A stretch of 64,000 nt of DNA from positions 35,505-99,504 of the forward strand of contig CAWGHW010000032.1 in NCBI GenBank assembly GCA_963822485.1, written 5' to 3'. This document shows, piece after piece, positions 1 to 9,767 of this stretch; within the stretch, counting starts at the first letter, position 1; each line of letters begins with the position of its first letter. Origin of the DNA: DASUBV01 sp963822485 (GTDB lineage Bacteria > Actinomycetota > Actinomycetes > Streptosporangiales > Streptosporangiaceae). The translations under genes and the position numbers were made by a program. The notes under the pieces were generated by a model. The model was given only the letters and a program-made list of their open reading frames with translations. It did not search any database and was not told where the DNA came from.

Positions 1-1055
1 AGCTGTACAGCCGGCTCATCCACACCGTGGACCACATCGAGGGCCGGCTGCGGCCGGAGTTCGACGCGCTGGACGCGTTCCTGACCCACATGTGGGCGGT
101 GACGGTCACCGGGGCGCCGAAGGCCTGGGCCATGCAGTTCATCGAGGACCACGAGGCGGACCAGCGGCGCTGGTACGGCGGCGCGGTCGGCATGATCGGC
201 TTCGACGGCGGCATGAACACCGGCCTCACGCTGCGCACGGCGCACATCCGCGACGGGGTGGCGGCGGTCCGGACCGGGGCGACGCTGCTGTTCGACTCCG
301 ACCCGCAGGCCGAGGAGCAGGAGACCCGGCTCAAGGCCAGGGCGCTGCTGGAGACGCTGGCCGAGGCGGGCCGGCCGGACGCGGTCCCGGCCGGGCCGGC
401 CGGGGCCGGGGACATCGGGGCGGCGGGCCTGGCCGGGGCGGACGCGCTGCCGGGGGCCGGGCTCGGGGTGCTGCTGGTCGACTGCCAGGACTCGTTCGTG
501 CACACGCTGGCGGGCTACTTCCGCGAGCTGGGGGCCGAGGTGACGACGCTGCGGGCCGGGTTCGACCCGGTGCTGCTCGACCAGTACGCGCCGGACCTGG
601 TGGTGCTGTCGCCGGGGCCGGGGCGGCCCGCCGACTTCGGCTGCGACAAGCTGCTGGCCGCGATCGACGAGCGGGGGCTGCCGGTGTTCGGGGTCTGCCT
701 GGGGCTCCAGGCGCTGGTCGAGCACGCGGGCGGCACGCTGGGCCTGCTGGACACCCCGGCGCACGGCAAGCCGGGCCAGGTCCAGGTGCTGGGCGGGTCG
801 CTGCTGGCCGGGCTGCCCGCGGAGTTCGCGGCGGGCCGCTACCACTCGCTGCATGCCCGGCCCGAGCAGGTCACCGGCGGGTTCACGGTCACCGCGGTCA
901 CCCCGGACGGGGTGGTGATGGCCATCGAGGACACCGCCCGCGGCCGCTGGGGGGTGCAGTTCCACCCGGAGTCGATCCTGACCGCGTCGGGCCGGGCCGG
1001 GCACCAGGTGATCGGCAACGTGCTGCGGCTGTGCCGGGCTCGGGCGGACGGCTAG
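1..1055 (+). CDS. Fused anthranilate synthase (TrpE-TrpG type), 3' part
   Basis: The reading frame is open from the first bases, so the gene starts upstream of the window. The first ~110 codons look like the end of a chorismate-binding TrpE-type domain (motifs VTVTGAPKAWAM and GMIGFDGGMNTGLTLR). An Ala/Pro/Gly-rich linker leads to a class I glutamine amidotransferase domain from about nt 465: LLVDCQDSF, LSPGPGRP, the nucleophile Cys in GVCLGLQ (codon 696-698) and the His-Glu pair in QFHPES. Single-chain TrpEG enzymes make anthranilate from chorismate and glutamine; the fusion is seen in some actinobacteria and in phenazine clusters (PhzE). No other trp or phenazine gene is visible here, so primary versus secondary metabolism is undecided. 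Confidence 0.88.
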   Translation, partial: LYSRLIHTVDHIEGRLRPEFDALDAFLTHMWAVTVTGAPKAWAMQFIEDHEADQRRWYGGAVGMIGFDGGMNTGLTLRTAHIRDGVAAVRTGATLLFDSDPQAEEQETRLKARALLETLAEAGRPDAVPAGPAGAGDIGAAGLAGADALPGAGLGVLLVDCQDSFVHTLAGYFRELGAEVTTLRAGFDPVLLDQYAPDLVVLSPGPGRPADFGCDKLLAAIDERGLPVFGVCLGLQALVEHAGGTLGLLDTPAHGKPGQVQVLGGSLLAGLPAEFAAGRYHSLHARPEQVTGGFTVTAVTPDGVVMAIEDTARGRWGVQFHPESILTASGRAGHQVIGNVLRLCRARADG

Positions 1056-1097
1056 CTGCCGCGCGGCGCGCCGAGCCCGGCGTGACCGGGTCGGCTG

Positions 1098-1709
1098 CTA
1101 CCTGACGAACCGCAGGTGCCGGGCGAAGCCCAGCAGCGTGGCCCGCCACTGATGGCTGGAGTAGACGACGTAGAAGCGCTTGCCCGCCCGCCAGGTCAGG
1201 ACCAGGACGGCGGCCTTGGCGCGGCACGAGGGCAGGCCGCGCGAGCCGCAGAACCCGTACATCCGGGCGCGGTGGCCCTGAACCCGGAAGCGGCCCAGGA
1301 AGCGGGCCGCGCCGAAGTTGCTGCACGCGCTGCCGGAGTTGTTCTGGTCCAGGGCCAGGAACTTCTGGCCGGCGCCCCACTCGGCGTAGACGTCGCGCTT
1401 GCGGCGCTGGCCCGCGGCGTCGCACGGGCCGACGAGGATGGCGTTCTTGCGGACCAGGCCGTACGTGCGGGCCGGGACCTTGAGGCGGAACCCGGCCGCG
1501 CGCTGGGCCCGCCGCCAGCTGTGGTACCGGGCGGTCGGGTCCTTCGACGCCGGGTCCTTGGACCTGGTCGCGGACCTGGTCGCCGTGTGGGCGGTGGCGT
1601 GCCCGGCCGGCGCCGCCGAGGCGAACGCCGGAGCCGCGGTGAGCGTGATGAGGCCCGTCAGGCTGGCGGCGAGGATGCCATGGGCAGCGTGCCTGCTGTT
1701 CCCGAACAT
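1098..1709 (-). CDS. Secreted protein of unknown function
   Basis: The start at 1709 is chosen because AGGAAAGGGG lies just upstream and the product then begins with a classical signal peptide (MFGNSRHAAHGILAASLTGL, then an Ala-rich c-region ending near AFASAAPAG); the longer frame to 1778 adds charged residues ahead of it. The mature part has a Thr/Ala/Ser-rich linker, then a basic ~110-residue domain with four cysteines (GPCD, SACSN, GFCGS, PSCRA) that could form two disulfides. I do not recognise the family. The gene is convergent with the TrpEG-type gene and divergent from the hydrolase gene. Confidence 0.7.
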   Translation of the reverse strand: MFGNSRHAAHGILAASLTGLITLTAAPAFASAAPAGHATAHTATRSATRSKDPASKDPTARYHSWRRAQRAAGFRLKVPARTYGLVRKNAILVGPCDAAGQRRKRDVYAEWGAGQKFLALDQNNSGSACSNFGAARFLGRFRVQGHRARMYGFCGSRGLPSCRAKAAVLVLTWRAGKRFYVVYSSHQWRATLLGFARHLRFVR

Positions 1710-1994
1710 CGAAGTCCCCTTTCCTGAACGACGACGATTCCGCACCGGAACCGTTTCGTGTTCCGTCACTGTGGTCACTGGTTTCCCAGGACCACCGTTG
1801 TCTAACTTAACGTGGCGATCCGATTACGTCTGGTGGTTAATGGAGTCAGGCCCGATGCGGCGCGGTGGGCGCACGGGGCGCGTGCCCGGTATGCGGACAA
1901 CGGCCGGGCATGGGCAGGCCGGGGCCGGGTATACGCGGACCGCTAGGGTTCTGCCCAGTTTCCGACGGAAATGGCCAGGAGAAAGGTGGGCGTC

Positions 1995-2732
1995 ATGCCC
2001 GACATGAGCTACCCCGCACCCAGCGGCGCCACGAGCGGTGCTACGAGCGGCGTCGTGCCCGGCTACCTGGCGGTTCCCGCGGGCAGCGGACCCTGGCCCG
2101 GCGTGGTCATCATTCACGAGATATTCGGCGTGAACGACGACATTCGCCATAAGGCCGATGAAATGGCCGGGCACGGTTACCTGGCCCTGGCGCCGGACCT
2201 GTACCGGGGCGAATCCTGGCTGCGCTGCGTGCGGGCCATTTTCCGGCAGCTGCGCGCGGGCAGCGGGCCGGCCTTCCAGGCACTGGACGCGGCCCGCGGG
2301 TTCCTGGCCGGGCGGGCGGACTGCACGGGCAAGACCGGGGTCATCGGGTTCTGCATGGGCGGCGGCTTCGCGCTGCTGTGCGCGCCGCGGGACGGCTTCG
2401 CGGCGGCGTCGGTGAACTACGGCGAGGTGCCCAAGGACGCCGAGAGCGTGCTGGCGGGCGCCTGCCCGATCGTGGCCAGCTTCGGCGGCCGGGACAAGGG
2501 GCCGGCCAAGGAGTTCCCGGAGCGGCTGGAGCGGGCGCTGGTCGTGCTCGACGTGCCGCACGACGTCAAGATGTACCCGGGCTCGGGCCACCGGTTCATG
2601 TCCGAGGCCTCAGGGGTCGGCGCGGTGCTGGCCAAGATCACCGGGATGAGCTACGAGCCGCACGACGCGGCGGACTCCTGGGCGCGGATCTACGCCTTCT
2701 TCGGCCAGTACCTGGGCTCTTCGGTGAGCTAG
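1995..2732 (+). CDS. Dienelactone hydrolase family protein
   Basis: An alpha/beta hydrolase of 245 aa, the usual length for this family. The start at 1995 follows AGGAGAAAGG at 1977-1986; an in-frame ATG at 1971 overlaps that site. The family triad is visible: Cys120 in GFCMGGG, Asp167 in GGRDKG and His199 in GSGHRF, with the conserved Glu42 in IIHEIFG. Classical members open dienelactone rings in chlorocatechol degradation, but most genomic members have unknown ester or lactone substrates. The nearest catabolic cluster, the pca operon, is 16 kb away and does not depend on this enzyme. The stop overlaps the stop of the convergent globin-reductase gene. Confidence 0.9.
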   Translation: MPDMSYPAPSGATSGATSGVVPGYLAVPAGSGPWPGVVIIHEIFGVNDDIRHKADEMAGHGYLALAPDLYRGESWLRCVRAIFRQLRAGSGPAFQALDAARGFLAGRADCTGKTGVIGFCMGGGFALLCAPRDGFAAASVNYGEVPKDAESVLAGACPIVASFGGRDKGPAKEFPERLERALVVLDVPHDVKMYPGSGHRFMSEASGVGAVLAKITGMSYEPHDAADSWARIYAFFGQYLGSSVS

Positions 2733-4372
2733 AGCCCGGGCGGGAAGCCCGGCCGGGCGAACTTGGCCGACAGCGAGGTCAGGGTGTCGGCGGGCGGCGC
2801 CGCGGCGGCCGTGCTGGGCAGGGCCTGGTCGTCGGGGAGCGGATCGTGGTGGATCTGCTCCGGCGGCACGTGCGCGGCCAGCAGCAGCGTGGTCTGCCGG
2901 ACCATGGCCTCGGGGCCGCAGATGAAGGCCTCGGAGTTCTCGAACAGGCCGTGCGCGCGGACCACGTCCGGCAGCATGCCGCTGATCCAGGCCGGGCCGG
3001 TCCGGCCGGTCAGCTCGTCGGACAGCACGGGGATGACCTGGAGACCGGGGCAGGCGGTCTGGAGCCGCTGGAGGTCGGGCAGGTCGTACAGGTCCCGCTG
3101 GCGCCGGGCGCCGGCGAACAGGGTGATCCGCCGGGGCTGGCCGGCGCCGTGGCCCAGCCGCCCCAGGGCCACCTCCTCGATGAGGGCCTTGAGCGGGGCG
3201 AGCCCGGTCCCGCCGGCCACGCAGAGCAGGTCGCGGCCGGGATCGCCGAGCGGTACCTCGCCGGGCCTGCCCTCGCCGAGCCGGCCATCGCTGAGCCCGC
3301 CATCACTGAGCCCGCCATCACTGAGCCAGCCCTCGCGGGGCCCGGCGAGGCTGGTGCTGGCGACGCTGGTGCCGGGCCGGATCTCGCCCGGCCGGGCGGT
3401 GCCGGGCAGGAGCATCTCGCCCCGGGCCGGGCCGAGCAGCACCGTGTCGCCGACGACGGCGTGCCGCACCAGCGTGGTGCTGACCATGCCGCCGGGCACC
3501 GCCCGCACGTGCAGGTCGATCAGGCCGCTGGACCGGGGCGCGTTGGCGATGGAGTAGGCCCGCCAGACCCGCGGCCAGCGCGTGACCTGGAGAGTCAGGT
3601 ACTGGCCGGGCCGGTAAGGGAAGGTCCGGTCGGGCCGGATGGTCACCACGGCCACGCTGTCGCCCCGCTGGTCGTGCCCGACGATTTCCCCGACCCACCA
3701 CGGAGGGTGATTCCTGGCCTCCGCTGCGGCTGCCGAACGCATCGTGCGCGCTGCATAGGCCAGCGCACCCTGCCACGCGGCGTCGGTTTCGGGGGTCCAG
3801 TCGGCGCCGTTAAAGTGAGCCGCGGTGGCGAGCAATGCGATGAAGAAGGCGTGATAGTGCCGGTCCTTCACGCCGTATTTGCGATGATCGCGTCCTAGCT
3901 GGGCCAGATATGCCCCGGACTCCTCCGGGCTATCCAGGCTCCACACCAGCTTCGCCAGCCCGGCGAAGAGCCGGTCGCGCATCTGGCTCATGCCCATCGG
4001 GAACATTCCGCGTGTTTCCGGACTGACGGTGAAAAGGTGCGAGTAGAAGTATTCCATTGCCAGCGCGGCATTGGACATGACGCGCTGGAATGATTCTTTC
4101 ACCAGGTAAGCGTCGAAGCCGGTGCCTGAGACAGACTCATCTGTCTCGCCCTGAGCGGGGGCGATGCTGTCCATGCTGGCCGCCGACGGCCGGGTCAGGC
4201 CGTCCAGTGCGTCCGCCGCCGCCCCGGTCCGGCGACGGTACCCGTCCTGGGTAAACATGACCCGGTCCGGCGGGCTGGCATCCCGCTGGCGCTTGAAGAT
4301 CCCAAGGCGAGACTGTCCACCGTGGTTGTCCGCGCCGTACTCGGGAACCCCCCCATCAAGCGCTATTGCCAC
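2729..4372 (-). CDS. Flavohaemoglobin-like globin-reductase fusion
   Basis: 547 aa. A globin domain (about residues 86-212) carries a plausible proximal His163 in GRDHRKYG. It is followed by a ferredoxin-reductase FAD domain (RPGQYLTL, RAYSIANAP) and an NAD domain (CVAGGTGLAPLK, FICGPEAMV). Flavohaemoglobins (Hmp) are about 400 aa and detoxify nitric oxide as NO dioxygenases; this protein is longer at both ends. The first ~85 residues look unstructured, so a later start such as Met67 (4174) is possible. A repeated LSDGG/LGEG loop (nt ~3255-3335) sits inside the reductase part. NO dioxygenation is inferred from architecture only. Confidence 0.85.
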   Translation of the reverse strand: MAIALDGGVPEYGADNHGGQSRLGIFKRQRDASPPDRVMFTQDGYRRRTGAAADALDGLTRPSAASMDSIAPAQGETDESVSGTGFDAYLVKESFQRVMSNAALAMEYFYSHLFTVSPETRGMFPMGMSQMRDRLFAGLAKLVWSLDSPEESGAYLAQLGRDHRKYGVKDRHYHAFFIALLATAAHFNGADWTPETDAAWQGALAYAARTMRSAAAAEARNHPPWWVGEIVGHDQRGDSVAVVTIRPDRTFPYRPGQYLTLQVTRWPRVWRAYSIANAPRSSGLIDLHVRAVPGGMVSTTLVRHAVVGDTVLLGPARGEMLLPGTARPGEIRPGTSVASTSLAGPREGWLSDGGLSDGGLSDGRLGEGRPGEVPLGDPGRDLLCVAGGTGLAPLKALIEEVALGRLGHGAGQPRRITLFAGARRQRDLYDLPDLQRLQTACPGLQVIPVLSDELTGRTGPAWISGMLPDVVRAHGLFENSEAFICGPEAMVRQTTLLLAAHVPPEQIHHDPLPDDQALPSTAAAAPPADTLTSLSAKFARPGFPPGL

Positions 4373-4698
4373 ATGATGAGTCTCGCACTAACACCTGATG
4401 CATACAACCTATTTGAGCCAAACAAGATGTAGGAGTACGCAGCGTAGTGGAATTTCGTTCGGAACGTCGGATAACGTAATGGTAACAGCGCGATAGAAAT
4501 GAGTACCGGCGGTCAATTAGTAAACCCTGACTGAACGTGCATTCAGGGTTATTGCACGTGCGTGGTGCAATGCCGTCAACTACTCAGAGTGATTACCCAT
4601 GGTGTCCGGCGGCCGCTCGGCGGCCCGGGCGGCACCGGTCCCGGGTCCCGGCGGCCGTGCCTCGGGTACGGCGGCCGCCGGAGTCCTAGGATTGCCCG
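4373..4698. other. Divergent intergenic region, globin-reductase / tricorn
   Basis: No coding potential beyond short frames. It is markedly more A/T-rich than its neighbours between about 4370 and 4580 and must contain promoters for both divergent genes. Two adjacent inverted repeats (4523-4571) are its clearest structure. No confident -35/-10 pair could be assigned. Confidence 0.5.
4523..4571. promoter_or_regulatory. Two abutting inverted repeats
   Basis: AACCCTGA (4523-4530) pairs perfectly with TCAGGGTT (4543-4550), with an alternative inner pairing CTGAA/TTCAG. It is followed directly by ATTGCAC (4551-4557) pairing with GTGCAAT (4565-4571). The position between divergent genes suits operators or a transcript-leader hairpin. 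There is no T-run to suggest a terminator. Confidence 0.4.
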
Positions 4699-7600
4699 GT
4701 GACGTCATCGGGATATCTGACCTTTCCGCATGTGCACGGCGACCTGATCGCGTTCGTCTCCGAGGACGATGTCTGGCTGGGGCAGGCGGACGGGGGCCGC
4801 GCCTGGCGGCTGTCCGCCGATCAGGCCCTGGCCAGCCGGCCGCGGCTGTCCCGTGACGGCACGCAGGTCGCCTGGACCGGAACCCAGCGCGACACCGCCG
4901 AGGTCTTCCTGTCATCGGCCGAGGGCGGGCTCGGCCGCCAGCTCACGTTCTGGGGCGACGCCCGGACCGAGGCGTGCGGCTGGACGCCGGCGGGCGAGGT
5001 GCTGGCCATCAGCGCCGCCGGCCAGCCGTTCACCCACTTCACCTGGGCCTACGCCATCGATCCCGAGGCGGCCGCGCGGCCGCCTGGCGACGTCAGGCTG
5101 CCCTACGGGCCGGTGGCTGACCTGGCCGTGGAGTCGGCCGGGGTGGCCCTGCTGACCGGCGCCATGCACCGCGATCCGGCGTACTGGAAGCGCTACCGCG
5201 GCGGCACCGCGGGCCGCCTGTGGGTGCGTGCGGCGAGTCACGGGACGGCCCCCGCTGCCGATGCGGCGGCCGGGGCGGGTGCGGCGCCGGGCGGGGCGGG
5301 CGCGGGCCCGGCGGCGCCGGCCGGCGGACCGGGCCCGGCGTTCCGGCGGCTGCTGGCCGGGCTCGAGGGTCAGCTGGCGTGCCCGATGCTGATCGGCGGA
5401 CGGCTGGTCTTCCTGTCCGATCACGAGGGCACCGGGAACCTGTACTCGTGCGCGCTGGACGGCACCGGGCTGCGCCGGCACACCGATCACGACGGCGACT
5501 ACGCCCGCCAGGCAAGTACAGACGGTGAACGGATCGTGTACAGCTGCGGCGGCGTCATCTGGCTGCTGGACGGCCTGGACGCCGAGCCGCGGCCGGTCGA
5601 GCTGCGGCTCGGGTCGGTCCCGGCGGGCCGGACGCCGCGGCTGATCTCCGCCGACGATCACGTCGGCAGCCTGTCGGTTGACGCCACGGGCCGGGCCAGC
5701 GCGGTCGAGGTCCGCGGCACCGTGCACTGGCTGACCCACCGCGACGGCCCGGCGCTCGCGCTGTCGGTCACGCCCGGCACGGCCAGGGCCCGGCTGCCCG
5801 AGGTGCTGGGCCGCGACGGCCAGGTGGTCTGGGTCACCGACGCCGACGGCGAGGACGCGCTCGAGGTCGCCAGCCCGGCGGCCGACGGCGCGCCGCAGCC
5901 CCCGCGCCGGCTCGCCTCCGGGGCCATCGGCCAGGTGGCCAGCCTGGCCGCCGCGCCGGACGGCACCAAGGTGGCCGTGGCCGCCCGCGACGGCCAGCTG
6001 CGCGTGGTCGAGGTGGCCTCCGGCGCGGTCAGCGAGCTGGCCGCCTCGGACAACGGCGAGGTCACCGGCCTGGCCTGGTCCACCGACTCGGCCTGGCTGG
6101 CCTGGTCGCACCCGGACTCCCAGCCGCTGCGCCGGCTGCGGCTGGCCCGGGTCGCCGACGGCGCGCCGGCCCGGGTGACCGACGTCACCGACGGGCGGTT
6201 CACCGACACCGAGCCGGTGTTCACCATCGACGGGAAGTACCTGGCGTTCCTGTCCAAGCGCAGCTTCGACCCGGTCTACGACGCGCACTTCTTCGACCTG
6301 GCCTTCCCGTTCGGCGCCCGGCCGTACCTGATCCCGCTGGCCGCGGCCACGCTGTCCCCGTTCGGCCCGCAGCCGGGCGGCCGGAGCATCGGCGACTCCG
6401 ACGACGAGGCCGACGACAGCGCTGGCAGCGGCGACGGCGGTGGGAGCGACGGCGGCAGCGGTAGCGACGGCAGCGTCAGCGACGGCGACGGCAAGGCGGA
6501 CGGGGGCGGCAAGGCCGATGGGGGCGGCAAGGCCGATGGGGGCGGCAAGGGCCGCAAGGCCCCGGCCCCGGTGGCCGTCGACCTCGCGGGCCTGGCCGAC
6601 CGGATCGCCGCGCTGCCGGTGCCCGAGTCCCGGTACTCCTCGCTGCACGCGGTCAAGGGCGGCCTGGCCTGGCTGTGCGAGCCGCTGACCGGCGCGCTGG
6701 GCGAGGGCGGCGCCCGGCCGGGGGACAGCGGCCCGCGGCCCGCCCTCCAGCGGTTCGACTTCGCCCGGCAGTCGGTCACCGTGCTGGAGGAGGACGTCGA
6801 CTGGTTCGAGGCCAGCGGCGACGGCACCCGGCTGGTGGTCAGCGACGACGACAGCCTGGCCGTGCTGCCCGCCGACCACAAGGCCGACTCCGACAACCCC
6901 GACGACCGGGTCAGCGTGGACGCCTCGCGGGCCCGGTTCCTGGCCGACCCCGCCGCGCTGTGGCAGCACGCGTTCGCCGAGGCCGGGCGGCTCGTCCGGC
7001 ACGACTTCTGGGTCCCGGACCTGGCCGGCGTGGACTGGGACGCCGTGCTGGCCCAGTACCGGCCGCGGCTGGACCAGGTGGCCAGCTCCGAGGAGTTCGC
7101 CGACGTCCTCTACGAGACCCTGGGCGAGCTGGGCACCTCCCACGCCTACGTCATCTCGGCCCCGCGCGACGGCGGGGCCGCCGCCAGCACCGCGGTCGGC
7201 CTGCTCGGCGCCGACCTGGAGCGCGACGGCGAGGGCAACTGGGTCGTGCGCCGGATCGTCCCCGGCGAGTCGTCCGACCCGCGGGCCCGGTCGCCGCTGA
7301 GCGCACCCGGCGTCCAGGTCCGGCCGGGCGACCGGCTGCTGGCCGTCGACGGCCGCCCGGTAGCGGGCGACGGCCCCGGCCCGCTGCTGGCCGGCTCGGC
7401 GGGCAAGCCCGTCGAGCTGACCGTGACCAGCCCGGACACCGGCACCACCCGGCGCGTCGTGGTCGTGCCGCTGGCCAGCGAGCGGCGGCTGCGCTACCAG
7501 GACTGGGTGGCCAGCCGGCGGGCCCTGGTCCGCGAGCTTGGCCACGGCCGGATCGGCTACCTGCACGTGCCGGACATGGTCAGCGAGGGCTGGGCCGACT

Positions 7601-8185
7601 TCCACCGCGACCTGCGCGCCGAGATGACCCTCGACGGGCTCATCGTCGACGCGCGCGGCAACCGCGGCGGGCACACCTCCCAGCTGGTGATCGAGAAGCT
7701 GGCCCGGCGGGTCATCGCCTGGGAGATGCCCAGGAGCCTGCGCCCGATGTCCTATCCCGATCGACGCCCCGCGCGGGCCCGTGGTGGCGCTGGCCGACGA
7801 GTTCGCCGGCTCGGACGGCGACATCGTCACCAAGGCCATTCGCACGCTCGGGCTGGGCCCGGTCGTCGGCACCCGGACCTGGGGCGGCGTGATCGGCATC
7901 GACGGCTTCCACGAGCTGGTCGACGGCACCCGGGTGACGGTGCCGCGGTACGCGTTCTGGATGGAGGGCAGCGGCTGGGGCGTCGAGAACTACGGCGTCG
8001 ACCCCGACGTCGAGGTGCTCATCACCCCCGACGACTGGGCCGCCGGCCGCGACGCCCAGCTCGAGACCGCGGTCCGCCTGGCCACCGAGGCGCTGGCCGC
8101 CACCCCGGCCGCGGCCCCGCCCACCCTGGCCGACCGCCCCTCCAAGCGCCGCCCGCCCCTCCCGCCCCGCCCGTCCGCCAGCTAA
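4699..8185 (+). CDS. Tricorn protease homologue (S41 family), one frame break
   Basis: The GTG start gives MTSSGYLTFPHVHGDL, typical of tricorn. The order is a beta-propeller N-terminal half, a central Asp/Ser/Gly/Lys-rich insert (nt ~6395-6560, DGGGKADGGG repeats), a PDZ domain (GVQVRPGDRLLAVDG) and the C-terminal S41 peptidase core. The core shows His in LGTSHAYV, the nucleophile Ser in GNRGGHTS, and the GSDGDIV segment. Tricorn trims peptides released by the proteasome into short oligopeptides. After RPMSYP (about 7755) the frame shifts by one base: the extra base in TATCCCGATC breaks YPIDAPRGPVVALADE, and the continuation (7781-8185) lies in another frame. Reconstructed length is about 1160 aa. 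Confidence 0.87.
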
Positions 8186-8229
8186 CCCCCGCCTCGCTAG
8201 CCTGGGGCGCTTCCGCCCGGCCGGCGTTA

Positions 8230-8275
8230 TGGATGTCCCGTTGCCTACCCTCACAGGTAGGCAACGGGACATCCA
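8230..8275. repeat. Dispersed palindrome, A-type (copy 1)
   Basis: Perfect 20-bp arms TGGATGTCCCGTTGCCTACC (8230-8249) and the reverse complement (8256-8275) with a 6-nt loop. It shares its arm sequence with the copy at 18042-18089. Confidence 0.9.
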
Positions 8276-8434
8276 CGAATTGCACCCCAGCGCGGACGTG
8301 TCTTCTGAGGCGCGCGTGACACCGGGGCCTGGTGTGGCGGTCCGGTGGCGGCACCCGTGGCACCAGCCCGCGGCGCCGCCCGGCGCCAGCCCGGCTCCAC
8401 CCCGGCCACCCCGCGCCGCCCAGCCGTCTCCCTT

Positions 8435-8482
8435 GTGGGTGTCCCGTTGGGTACACCCGCGTGTACCCAACGGGACACCCAC
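8435..8482. repeat. Dispersed palindrome, G-type (copy 2)
   Basis: Perfect 22-bp arms (8435-8456 and 8461-8482) around a 4-nt loop. The left arm begins GTGGGTGTCCCGTTGGGTAC. Relative to copy 1 the differences on one arm are compensated on the other, so pairing is kept while sequence drifts. Confidence 0.9.
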
Positions 8483-8555
8483 GACCGCCGGGCCCGGACA
8501 CGGCGTGGCCCCACGGTGCGAGTGTGGCAGATGCGACTCAAGTGACTGAAGTGAC

Positions 8556-8720
8556 TCGCGGCGGACATGGCTCGCGGCGGACATGGCTGGCGGCGGGCGT
8601 GACCGGGCGGCGGGCGTGGCGGGCGGCGGGCGTGACTGGCGGCGGGCGTGGCGGGCGGCGGGCGTGACCGGCGGCGGGCGCGCTGGCGGGCGGGCCAGGG
8701 CGGGCGCTGCTGGGTGCGGC
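8556..8720. repeat. GC-rich imperfect tandem repeats
   Basis: About eight imperfect units built on GGCGGCGGGCGTG(G/A)C, preceded by two CTCGCGGCGGACATGG units. They lie directly downstream of the ccdA stop. Short frames through the block are repeat artefacts. Confidence 0.65.
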
Positions 8721-8726
8721 CTGGGG

Positions 8727-9600
8727 CTAGATGGGGGAGTTGTAGCCGCTCAGCCAGTGGATCTTCAGCCAGAGGACGGCCGAGGACCAGGCGCCCGTGA
8801 CCTCCAGCAGGCCCACCACGATCAGCAGCACGCCGCCGATCTGGGTGATCAGGCGCCCGTGCCGGCGGGCGAAGCCGAACAGGCTGGCTCCCGCGCTGGA
8901 ACGCGAACGCCACGATCAGGAACGGGATGCCCAGTCCCAGGCAGTAGACGAAGACCAGCAGGGCCGCGCGGGTCGTCGAGCCCGTGCCGACGCCCAGGGC
9001 CAGGACGGCGCTGAGCGTAGGCCCGATGCAGGGCGTCCAGCTCAGGCCGAACAGCACGCCGAGCAGGGGCGCGCCGGCCAGGCCCGCCTGGGGCCGGAAC
9101 TGGGGCTTGAAGATCCGCCCGCTGAACGAGAACCGGTCGAAGGCGCCGAGGAACATCAGGCCGAGCAGGATGACCAGGCCGCCGAGGATCTGGCTGAGGC
9201 CCTTCTGATGCACCGCCAGCGCCTCGCCGAGGCTGCCCAGCGCGAGGCCGACCAGCATGTACACGATCGAGAAGCCGAACACGAACAGCAGCGTGCCCAG
9301 CATGACCCGGCCACGGGGCGGGAGCGGGGCCGCGACGACCGCGGCGGCGGTGGTCGTGGTCGCGACCGCGCCGGCACCGGCGCCCGAGCCGCCGCCGGGC
9401 CCGGATGGCGGCGGGTCCCCTTTGTTAGTGCTATCGGGTTTGACGGCAGTTCCCGACATGCCGGTGAGGTAAGAGAGGTAGCCGGGCACCAGCGGCAGGC
9501 AGCAGGGTGACAGGAAGGTGACCGCGCCGGCCGCGGCCGCGACGGGCATGGCCAGCAGCAGCGGCCCTGAGTCCACCAGCTGCCCGATGCCGCCGAACAC
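8727..9600 (-). CDS. ccdA: CcdA/DsbD-type cytochrome c biogenesis membrane protein, one frame break
   Basis: GTG start at 9600 preceded by GAGGGAGG. The product is a multi-pass membrane protein with the CcdA signature Cys residues in FLSPCCLPLVPGYLSYLTG and SWTPCIGPTLSAVLALG, which pass electrons across the membrane to reduce apocytochrome c or other extracytoplasmic thiols. A Pro/Gly/Ala-rich loop (about residues 58-95) separates TM1 from the rest. Near 8888-8896 one base breaks the frame after FLIVAFAFQR; the continuation (SLFGFARRHGRLITQIGG, then a last TM and LSGYNSPI) ends at TAG 8727-8729. Without the correction the frame runs on as nonsense to 8251. No ccsB/resBC partner is next to it. 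Confidence 0.82.
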
Positions 9601-9767
9601 GCGTGCCTCCCTCTCACTCCGGAGTAACCCGGAACATGCTCAACCTACCGGTGGGCGCCCGTCCGGCGCCCACCGGGCGGCCATCCCGGTCCGTCGCGGC
9701 GGCCGTCGCGGCCGGTCATCGCGGCCGGTCATCGCGGCCGGGCGCGGGCACCTGCCACACTGACCCC

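Larger units (their letters stand above)
8186..8726. other. Repeat-filled intergenic region
   Basis: 541 bp between the convergent tricorn and ccdA genes. It holds two long palindromes of the dispersed family (8230-8275 and 8435-8482), a short AAGTGACT duplication near 8535-8555, and a block of imperfect ~20-bp GC-rich tandem repeats (about 8556-8720). No gene is supported. The palindromes could end transcription from both sides. Confidence 0.6.

Noticed and set aside
8251..8727. C-terminal extension of the ccdA frame beyond 8727
   Set aside because: The translation there is Arg/Pro/Ala-rich and runs through tandem repeats and the palindromes; a one-base correction ends CcdA normally at 8727.
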